Assembly (NCBI GenBank): GCA_041563315.1
Contig: JBFFNE010000119.1
Span: forward strand, 1 to 6,101
From: JBFEYJ01 sp041563315
GTDB taxonomy: Bacteria > Pseudomonadota > Gammaproteobacteria > Thiohalomonadales > Thiohalomonadaceae
Direction of reading: 5' to 3'
DNA: 6,101 nt
Under the pieces are notes generated by a model, which made no database searches, was not told the DNA's origin, and saw nothing but the letters and a program-made list of their open reading frames with translations. The first letter of the stretch is position 1; each line of letters starts with the position of its first letter. Of the stretch, positions 1-4,782 are shown piece by piece. The translations under genes and the position numbers were made by a program.

Positions 1-689
1 GAGCCCTGCACTACCGTTTCACCTAGGCCGTAGGCGGCGGTGATAAAGACCACATCGCGAAAACCCGTTTCGGTATCGATGGAGAACATTACACCGGAGG
101 CGCCGATGTCGGCCCGCACCATCTGTTGCACGCCGATGGAGAGGGCCACGTCCATGTGGGTGAAGCCCTTGTCCACGCGATAGGAGATGGCGCGGTCGGT
201 GAACAGCGAGGCGAATACCTGCTTGCAGGTGGATAGCAGGTTGGTGGTGCCGCGGATATTGAGGTAGGTCTCCTGCTGGCCGGCGAAGGAGGCGGTGGGC
301 AGGTCCTCCGCGGTGGCCGAGGAGCGCACCGCCACGTCGGTGTTCTCGCCATACTCGGCCTCAATCTCCTTGTAGGCCTCGCGGATCTCCTCGACCAGCG
401 GCTGCGGCATGGTGCCGTGCATGATCCACTGGCGGATCTTCGCCCCGGTCACGGCCAGTGCCCGCACATCATGGGTGTCCAGTTCCTCCAGTGCTTTGGC
501 GATGCGCTCATGCAGTCCGTTATGCTCGATATACAGGCGGTACGCCTCGGCGGTAGTGGCGAAGCCATTGGGTATTTCGATCCCTTCGCCTTTGAGCTCG
601 CGATACATCTCACCCAAGGAGGCATTTTTTCCGCCAACCAGCGGGACATCGTTGATCCCCAGTTCGGCGAAACGCTTTACGTATTGCAT
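1..689 (-). CDS. ppsA: Phosphoenolpyruvate synthase, N-terminal part (cut by left window edge)
   Basis: Cytoplasmic gluconeogenic enzyme that converts pyruvate, ATP and water to phosphoenolpyruvate, AMP and phosphate. The visible 229 residues are the N-terminal ATP-grasp (PEP/pyruvate-binding) domain; the phospho-histidine and PEP-binding domains lie off the left edge. Reading the minus strand gives MQYVKRFAELGINDVPLVGG, then the family hallmarks KNASLGEM near residue 22, VAVRSSATAEDLP near 120, SFAGQQETYLNI just after it, DRAISYRV near 166, and GFRDVVFITAAYGLGETVVQG at the edge. These match PpsA of Pseudomonas and Escherichia closely and in order. The ATG at 687-689 is chosen because the protein begins at the usual distance from VGGKNASLGEM and has AAGGAG seven bases upstream. 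The frame has no interruption. It is divergent from a LysR-type regulator, a position where E. coli and Pseudomonas carry ppsR. Identification is by recognition of conserved motifs. Confidence 0.96.
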   Translation of the reverse strand, partial: MQYVKRFAELGINDVPLVGGKNASLGEMYRELKGEGIEIPNGFATTAEAYRLYIEHNGLHERIAKALEELDTHDVRALAVTGAKIRQWIMHGTMPQPLVEEIREAYKEIEAEYGENTDVAVRSSATAEDLPTASFAGQQETYLNIRGTTNLLSTCKQVFASLFTDRAISYRVDKGFTHMDVALSIGVQQMVRADIGASGVMFSIDTETGFRDVVFITAAYGLGETVVQG

Positions 690-696
690 CGATAGG

Positions 697-702
697 CTCC
701 TT
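697..702 (-). promoter_or_regulatory. Shine-Dalgarno site of ppsA
   Basis: The minus strand reads AAGGAG here, followed by seven bases and then ATG. The site supports the start chosen for ppsA, since no other start fits the protein alignment. Confidence 0.8.
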
Positions 703-813
703 AGTATTCTTTTTACCGGCGGCAGAGACAGCGTATCTTCTGAGGATAATGCATGCCGCGTGGCGGCTGACAAGCGGGCTCTTTCCGGCGCAGGCTAACC
801 GTTGTATCTTACT

Positions 814-838
814 ATTTGAAATGCTAATTATTTCATAT
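814..838. promoter_or_regulatory. Inverted repeat in the ppsA/lysR divergent region, candidate operator
   Basis: The left arm is ATTTGAAAT (814-822), the spacer is GCTAATT, and the right arm is ATTTCATAT (830-838). The arms match at 8 of 9 positions, with a perfect TGAAAT/ATTTCA core. The repeat lies in the most AT-rich part of the intergenic region, 76 bases before the LysR start and 125 bases before the ppsA start. LysR-type proteins bind interrupted dyads in such regions. It does not place the classical T-N11-A pair symmetrically, so assignment to the adjacent regulator is inference. AT-rich DNA raises the odds of a chance dyad. Confidence 0.4.
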
Positions 839-843
839 TTATT
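816..843 (+). promoter_or_regulatory. Possible sigma-70 promoter for the LysR gene
   Basis: TTGAAA (816-821) matches five of six bases of the -35 consensus. TTTATT (838-843), 16 bases further on, matches four of six bases of the -10 consensus. The predicted transcript would start near 850 and have a leader of about 55 bases. The elements lie almost wholly inside the inverted repeat at 814-838, so a protein bound there would block this promoter, which would fit autorepression. The -10 match is poor and other spacings are possible. No good minus-strand promoter for ppsA was found. Confidence 0.25.
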
Positions 844-871
844 TATGCATTATGGTAGCTTTACCCTAGTA

Positions 872-885
872 GGCTAACCTTAGCC
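872..885. repeat. Perfect inverted repeat GGCTAA-CC-TTAGCC in the LysR leader
   Basis: Six-base arms separated by two bases, ending 21 bases before the LysR start codon. A two-base loop is too tight for a good RNA hairpin without opening the inner pairs, so a protein-binding dyad is the more natural reading. The left arm is part of a 9-base direct repeat, AGGCTAACC, found at 792-800 and 871-879; the two copies bracket the inverted repeat at 814-838. Function is not shown by the sequence. Confidence 0.35.
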
Positions 886-906
886 CGTCAATCTTCCGGT
901 AACCCC

Positions 907-1863
907 ATGTCATCCGCACCTCCCTACTATAAACAAAACAGGCTCAAACAGCTGCGAGCCTTTTGTTTTGCCGCCCGCACGGGCAGCATTTCGCAGGCGG
1001 CTGAGGAGCTGTTTCTCAGTCAGCCCTCAGTCACCTTGCAGATCCAGGCGCTGGAGCGGGAGATGGATATGACCCTGTTCGAGCGGCGCGGTCCTAACAT
1101 CAAGCTGACCCCGGAAGGCGAAATCCTCTATCAGCTGGCTGATCCGCTGGTGGAGGGCATCGACAAGCTGCAGGAGAGTTTCTCTGCCCATTACGGCAAG
1201 CTGGAGTCAGGGGAGCTGAACATCGCGGCGGGGGAATCGACCATTCTCTACATCCTGCCGGAACCTCTCAAACGCTTTGCCGAGGCCTATCCACGCATCC
1301 GCATCAAACTGCATAACGTAACTGGCCGTGATGGCATGGCGATGCTACGTGCCGATGAGGCGGACTTTGCTGTCGGTTCCATGCTGGAGGTGCCGGACGA
1401 CATTATCTACCGACCCAGCGTTACCTACGACACGGTACTCATCACCCCGCCGACACACCCGCTGGCGAGACGCAAGGAAATTCGCCTGGATGAGATCAGT
1501 CCCTACGGCTTGATCCTGCCGCCGCGCCACCTCAGCACCTGGGGCACGGTGAAGACCGTCTTCAGTCAGCACAGCGTTGGCTTCCAGGTGTCGCTGGAGG
1601 CCGGTGGCTGGGAGGTGATCAAAAAGTACGTCGAACTGGGACTGGGAATATCCATTGTGAGTGATGTTTGTATCACCCCTGAAGACAAGTTGGCGCGTAT
1701 CCCCCTGGGTCACTATTTTCCCGGGCGCAGCTACGGAATCGTCATGCGCAAGGGCAAGTTTCTGTCGCCTCAGGCCAGACGCTTTATCGAGATGATGGAC
1801 CCGGAGTTTTTCGCTGAAACGGATGCGCTGGATAACGGCAAGCAGCCTGTTATTCAGCGCTAA
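907..1863 (+). CDS. LysR-type transcriptional regulator
   Basis: DNA-binding regulator of 318 residues, the usual LysR length. The winged helix-turn-helix occupies about residues 12-71. It includes LKQLRAFCFAARTGSISQAA, then the recognition-helix segment SQPSVTLQIQALERE and the wing ending FERRGPNIKLTPEG. A linker helix follows to about residue 95. The rest, from about 100 to 300, fits the two-lobed periplasmic-binding-protein-like effector domain, including GELNIAAGES at its start and VELGLGISIVSD late in the fold, a typical LysR feature. It is divergent from ppsA, so control of ppsA and of itself is the simplest hypothesis; the effector cannot be read from sequence. The ATG at 907 is preceded by only a weak ribosome site (no clear GGAG), so a different nearby start cannot be fully excluded, but the helix-turn-helix sits at the normal distance. 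Subfamily is unresolved. Confidence 0.93.
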   Translation: MSSAPPYYKQNRLKQLRAFCFAARTGSISQAAEELFLSQPSVTLQIQALEREMDMTLFERRGPNIKLTPEGEILYQLADPLVEGIDKLQESFSAHYGKLESGELNIAAGESTILYILPEPLKRFAEAYPRIRIKLHNVTGRDGMAMLRADEADFAVGSMLEVPDDIIYRPSVTYDTVLITPPTHPLARRKEIRLDEISPYGLILPPRHLSTWGTVKTVFSQHSVGFQVSLEAGGWEVIKKYVELGLGISIVSDVCITPEDKLARIPLGHYFPGRSYGIVMRKGKFLSPQARRFIEMMDPEFFAETDALDNGKQPVIQR

Positions 1864-1884
1864 ATAGCGTTGATTGTTCGTTTT
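1854..1884 (+). terminator. Candidate rho-independent terminator of the LysR gene
   Basis: The arms TCAGCGCT (1854-1861) and AGCGTTGA (1866-1873) can pair over eight positions, including one G-U pair, around the loop AAAT. A T-rich stretch, TTGTTCGTTTT, follows. The hairpin overlaps the stop codon of the LysR gene. The T tract is interrupted, so termination may be partial. Confidence 0.4.
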
Positions 1885-1960
1885 CACCGGGTTATTCGAA
1901 CATCGATCTCTGCGGACGCTTGCTCAAGGAACTATCCTTCAGCGATGGATGGCCGATGGG

Positions 1961-1970
1961 CACAATTGTG
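1961..1970. promoter_or_regulatory. Perfect palindrome CACAATTGTG upstream of the broken lipoprotein gene
   Basis: A 10-base perfect palindrome 27 bases before the ATG of the lipoprotein pseudogene, in an otherwise featureless 134-base gap. Its position would suit an operator. Palindromes of this length are expected by chance a few times in a window of this size, and no recognisable promoter elements surround it. Confidence 0.15.
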
Positions 1971-1997
1971 GAGTGACGACAACGAATTGGGTACACA

Positions 1998-2733
1998 ATG
2001 AGGCAGCGAGTGATACTCTATGGCCTTCACTTTCTGCTTCTTCTAACGGCAGGGTGTAGCGGCTTTTGGCAGGCGCCCCCTGAATCGCAAGAGAGCCGGA
2101 GCGATGCGGCGATAGCCGACATACCACCCGGGCCGGAGCAGACCCTGTTGCAGGAAGAACCGATATCTCCCCCGAAGCTGAAGTGAGTCGCACTACCGCT
2201 CCATCAGCGCCGCCTGCAACGCCGCCTCAGGTGGCGGTGAAACCAACCACAGCGGAGAAAGCACCTGTCCGGTAGGAGAGTCCCACGGAGCCGGCTGCCA
2301 CACCCGATGCCTCACCCCCTGAAGCCGAGAAGCCGACAATCAAGCCCGGACCCCAAGATGGTGAGACACCTGTGGAGGCGCCAGCAGAAGAGCCAGCCAA
2401 AGAACCAGTCAAGGAGCCAGCCAGGGAACCAACTCCGCCACCCCTGGATCTCGATTCATTGGAACAGCGCCTTCGCGAGACCAAAGCCATCGGTGTTTTC
2501 ACCAAACTGGCCCTGGAAAATCAGGTGGATGACTGCTGGATAAATTTCGGGACTTTTACCAAGGGCGATCGAACACCTCCCTGGCGCAATTGCGGCAGCC
2601 GTATGAGATGCTGATCATGAAAGTGCTCGCACTGCTGCAGGACAGTGATCCCATACTGGCAAACGATTTAGTGCAATCGCGTGAAGCCATCTGGAAAGTC
2701 CTGGCGGATCGGGAAAAATTCATATCGCTCTAG
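1998..2733 (+). pseudogene. Broken gene for a Pro/Glu-rich lipoprotein (two frameshifts, one nonsense codon)
   Basis: The frame starting at 1998 encodes a lipoprotein signal, MRQRVILYGLHFLLLLTAGC, with the lipobox cysteine at residue 20 and serine after it, which would favour the outer membrane. The frame stops at 2184-2186, but the coding pattern continues. Losing one base in the C run at 2169-2173 explains a switch to the frame that reads ISPPEAEVSRTTAPSAPP. That frame meets TAG at 2273-2275 and continues through Pro/Glu/Lys-rich sequence into LDLDSLEQRLRETKAIGVFT. Near 2531-2535 a second one-base loss moves the reading to LLDKFRDFYQGRSNTSLAQL and on to the stop at 2731-2733. Restoring two bases gives 246 codons. 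The plan would be a lipid anchor, a disordered linker of about 120 residues, and a helical C-terminal domain of about 95 residues. I do not recognise the family. The start has no clear Shine-Dalgarno site. The coding pattern survives past each lesion, so decay is recent or the lesions are sequencing errors. Confidence 0.75.
2390..2431 (+). repeat. 12-base imperfect tandem repeat encoding EPAK/EPVK/EPAR
   Basis: About three and a half copies of the unit GAR-CCA-GYC-ARR, read in the middle frame of the broken lipoprotein gene as E-P-A-K, E-P-V-K, E-P-A-R, E-P. It forms part of the extended Pro/Glu linker. The varied third codon positions show that the protein repeat was kept while the DNA diverged, which supports this frame having once been coding. 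Confidence 0.6.
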
Positions 2734-2739
2734 ACACTA

Positions 2740-2769
2740 AGGGGGCTGGTCTCACAGCCCCCTAAGGAG
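2740..2769 (+). promoter_or_regulatory. Hairpin abutting the Shine-Dalgarno site of the 84-residue protein gene
   Basis: AGGGGGCTG (2740-2748) pairs perfectly with CAGCCCCCT (2755-2763) around a six-base loop. The next bases, AAGGAG (2764-2769), are a strong Shine-Dalgarno site seven bases before the GTG start at 2777. No T tract follows, so this is not a standard terminator. It may shield the mRNA 5' end, act as a processing barrier, or hinder ribosome access. It begins seven bases after the stop of the broken lipoprotein gene. Confidence 0.5.
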
Positions 2770-2776
2770 ATGCACA

Positions 2777-3031
2777 GTGGGTCAACAACAGAAAGCCGGA
2801 TATGCGCTTCTTGCCATGCTGCTGTTGGGTGCGGGTCCATCCCCGGCGCAGGATGAGGCTGAATTGCGCAAGGACCTTACCTCGGTCATTGCGCTGTTGG
2901 GATTACCCTGTGGTGAAGTGGTCAGCGTCACCATCCTGGGTGAAAATGACAACCTTGCCACCTGCAAGGACGGCAACCGCTACCGGGTCTATATCAACGA
3001 TGAGGGTAGGGTGGTTGCGCGGAAGCAGTGA
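2777..3031 (+). CDS. Small predicted exported protein, two cysteines, unknown family
   Basis: 84 residues, starting at GTG. The GTG is chosen because AAGGAG lies seven bases upstream; the ATG at 2770 is in another frame. The N-terminus has a short positive region (QQQKAG), a hydrophobic core (YALLAMLLLGAG) and a plausible signal peptidase I site after SPA at residue 24, giving a mature protein of about 60 residues. The mature part has a charged helix (DEAELRKDLTSVIALLG), then a likely beta-rich section with CGEVVSVTILGENDNLATCK and YRVYINDEGRVVARKQ. Cys45 and Cys63 could form a disulfide in the periplasm. The closing strand pattern resembles small PepSY-like or similar sensor folds, but that is only an impression. 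It follows the broken lipoprotein gene by 43 bases, so the two may once have been co-transcribed. No function is assigned. Confidence 0.8.
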   Translation: MGQQQKAGYALLAMLLLGAGPSPAQDEAELRKDLTSVIALLGLPCGEVVSVTILGENDNLATCKDGNRYRVYINDEGRVVARKQ

Positions 3032-3303
3032 GTGTATTTCAGGAATTTGTTCAAGTGACAAATGAGATGAATCCTTAAAGAGGACTTCTACGTATAGCAA
3101 ACCTCACTCTTCGGACTAAACTTGATGTGTCCGCCGGTTATCTCCGGTACACGTTCCATGTGCTGTTTCCTTCCACTATGAAATTTTCTCCAGTACTTAT
3201 GGTTTTCGGCTTTTGACGGTGCTGCCTATACCCGGGCAGTCCTGATGAAACCCGTTTTCTCTCACGCCGACAAAACGCGCTCCATGCGCGAAGGAGGTTT
3301 CCC
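3032..3303. other. Gene-free stretch between the small exported protein and the SnoaL-like gene
   Basis: These 272 bases hold no convincing coding frame. A perfect inverted repeat, ATTTGT (3045-3050) and ACAAAT (3058-3063) with a seven-base spacer, lies just after the preceding stop codon and has no T tract. TTGACG at 3213-3218 looks like a -35 element but has no -10 element at proper spacing. The shorter dyad CTGCC/GGCAG surrounds 3230. The stretch probably contains the promoter of the downstream gene, but I cannot place it. Confidence 0.4.
3276..3297 (+). promoter_or_regulatory. Short hairpin abutting the Shine-Dalgarno site of the SnoaL-like gene
   Basis: CGCGC (3276-3280) pairs with GCGCG (3286-3290) around TCCAT. 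It is followed at once by AAGGAGG (3291-3297), a near-perfect Shine-Dalgarno site six bases before the ATG at 3304. The ribosome site itself stays single-stranded, which suggests efficient translation. This repeats the layout seen before the gene at 2777. Confidence 0.45.
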
Positions 3304-3669
3304 ATGAAAAGCACGTCTGAAATCTGCCGCTCACTCCATTCCGCGATAGAAGGCTGCGATGTGGAAAGTATGCTCAGTCTCTACGCGGATAATGCTGAAA
3401 TGCGCGTTATAGATCGCGATCACCCACCGAGCCGGCCACTGGAGCTGCATGGTAAACAGGCTATTGAAGGTTACCTGCGCGATATCTATGGCCGGGAGAT
3501 GAGCCACCGGGTTATTGACGAGGTGGTTGGCAGAGATGGTCTTTCATTTAGCGAGGATTGCCAATATCCGGATGGAAAGCGGGTATTCGGAAATATTACG
3601 CTGGAACTTGAAGACGGCATGATCGTTCGTGAAACCGAAGTGCAGGCCTGGGATGAGACCTTGCATTAA
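3304..3669 (+). CDS. SnoaL-like / NTF2-fold domain protein
   Basis: 121 residues, the usual length of a single NTF2-like domain. The opening helices (ICRSLHSAIEGCDVESMLSL) lead into YADNAEMRVID, the typical helix-to-strand turn of SnoaL-like proteins. LELHGKQAIEGYLRDIYG follows as the third helix with its preceding glycine. The C-terminal half has alternating strands, including VIDEVVGRDGLSFSEDCQYP, KRVFGNITLELEDGMIVRET and the terminal EVQAWDE. Family members include polyketide cyclases, isomerases and many small binding or stress proteins, so the fold does not give a reaction. No signal peptide is present, so it should be cytoplasmic. It has its own strong Shine-Dalgarno site and long flanking gaps, which suggests it is transcribed alone. 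It converges with the universal stress protein gene, and no clear terminator separates them. Confidence 0.82.
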   Translation: MKSTSEICRSLHSAIEGCDVESMLSLYADNAEMRVIDRDHPPSRPLELHGKQAIEGYLRDIYGREMSHRVIDEVVGRDGLSFSEDCQYPDGKRVFGNITLELEDGMIVRETEVQAWDETLH

Positions 3670-3816
3670 AAACAGGAATAATATCCATGCCCGGGGCAGG
3701 GAGGTCCCGGCAACATGTTCCACTTTTTCCGTTCTTCTTCGAGTAGAGGCTTAAATTCCAGGACACGCTAACATTTTTGTCGTTATTCACATCCCGCTTG
3801 TTAATGTCTTCCGTAA

Positions 3817-4782
3817 TCAGCCAAGAGTTACCGGAGTAACAAAACCGGGAGGTTTGATCGCCAGCACGGAACAGGTGGTCCGATCGAGGATCGCTTCGGC
3901 GGTGTTGCCAATGATGAGTCCTGGAATGCCGGTGCGGCCCACCGTCCCCATCACCAACAGGTCAGCCTCTAACTCCTGGGCCAATACCGGAATGACCTCG
4001 CGTGCCGACCCCTTCGGCAGGTGTGGGCGTGGGGCCAGGTAGTCAAAGGTCTCTTCGCCTACTTCCAGGCTGAGCATTCGCATTAACCTCTCTATTCCAG
4101 CCTGGTGGCGTGCACGCTCTGTTTTGACGTATTCGATGGTGTCGTTCGCGGGGTGTTGGCTCCAGGTCTGGACGATATCCTCGGCAAATTCCTCCCAGGC
4201 GTGCACCAGATGGAGGGTGGCGAAGTCTGACAGGGCGAGCGCACTGGCAAGCTCCAGGATCTTCCGGTTGAGAGGCTGTTCAATGGTTTCAGGTTGCCAC
4301 GGATTGAAATCGACGGCGGCCATGATATTGGTGTAGTTGGCCTGCTCTCCCGGCTTCGTCAGCCACACCGGGCAGGGGCATTTGCGCAGCAGGTGCATGT
4401 CGTCGCTGCCGAAGAGGCGCTGCACCGTCTCGGGGTTCTCGGCGGGTTTGAGCAGAAGGTCGTAACCCTCACGCAGCACCGCAAGGATTGCCTCAAGGAA
4501 AAGCCGTCCCTCGCGCACCTCGATACGGATCTCCAGTTGATCCTGGTAGGGGGCGATCAGGGACTCAAGTGCATGGCGTTGTTCGTCCAGCCGCCGCTGC
4601 TGCAACTGTACCGTGCTCGGCCCGCCCGGGGGCATGGCGATGCCGGCAGTGATTGGCGGGAGCACGGCGAGTACCGTTAATTGCGCCATATTGTTCAGCG
4701 CCAGTGACGCTGCACGGGCTATGCCCGCATCCTGCTCAACGCTGGATTCGGAGACGTAAAGGATGTTGGTGAAGTGCTTCAT
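3817..4782 (-). CDS. Tandem universal stress protein, UspE-like
   Basis: Cytoplasmic protein of 321 residues with two Usp domains, close to the length of E. coli UspE (316). The first domain (about 1-145) starts MKHFTNILYVSE and ends RLFGSDDMHLLRKCPCPVWL, a signature of the N-terminal half of UspE-like proteins; it lacks a glycine-rich ATP loop. The second domain (about 150-312) starts NIMAAVDFNPW and carries LLVMGTVGRTGIPGLIIGNT. There Gly279, Gly282 and Gly292 fit the G-2x-G-9x-G ATP-binding motif, with Asn-Thr after the last glycine, and the domain ends CSVLAIKPP. ATP or AMP binding by the second domain is therefore likely. The ATG overlaps the stop of the antiporter gene (ATGA), with GAGGGG eight bases upstream, so translation is probably coupled and the two are one operon. 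Family members act in stress survival; here a role in governing the antiporter is possible but inferred. Confidence 0.92.
   Translation of the reverse strand: MKHFTNILYVSESSVEQDAGIARAASLALNNMAQLTVLAVLPPITAGIAMPPGGPSTVQLQQRRLDEQRHALESLIAPYQDQLEIRIEVREGRLFLEAILAVLREGYDLLLKPAENPETVQRLFGSDDMHLLRKCPCPVWLTKPGEQANYTNIMAAVDFNPWQPETIEQPLNRKILELASALALSDFATLHLVHAWEEFAEDIVQTWSQHPANDTIEYVKTERARHQAGIERLMRMLSLEVGEETFDYLAPRPHLPKGSAREVIPVLAQELEADLLVMGTVGRTGIPGLIIGNTAEAILDRTTCSVLAIKPPGFVTPVTLG

Noticed and set aside
1345..1887. 180-codon open frame on the minus strand inside the LysR gene
   Set aside because: It lies antisense to a well-supported LysR gene, has no recognisable domain, and starts just beyond the LysR stop. 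It is an antisense shadow of the real frame.
2160..2190. Programmed -1 frameshift at the C run in the lipoprotein gene
   Set aside because: The C run is not a good tandem slippery heptamer in the starting frame, the new frame meets TAG at 2273, and a second frame change near 2533 would also be needed. Mutation or sequencing error explains all three more simply.
3213..3241. Promoter with TTGACG as -35 upstream of the SnoaL-like gene
   Set aside because: No acceptable -10 hexamer occurs 16-18 bases downstream; the nearest TATA-like bases are only about eight bases away.
3691..3710. CCGGG...CCCGG hairpin as a terminator between the convergent genes
   Set aside because: Only five pairs around a ten-base loop, with no T tract next to it on either strand.
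3596..3790. 64-codon minus-strand frame crossing the end of the SnoaL-like gene
   Set aside because: No ribosome site is evident, it overlaps a better-supported gene, and there is no recognisable composition or domain.
3827..3840. Inverted repeat GTTAC-CGGA-GTAAC at the 3' end of the Usp gene
   Set aside because: It lies within the last codons, has five-base arms and no following T run on the transcribed strand; likely chance.
4294..4680. 128-codon plus-strand open frame antisense to the Usp gene
   Set aside because: The residues show no domain pattern and the opposite strand is a clear Usp protein. Long antisense frames are expected in GC-rich genes.
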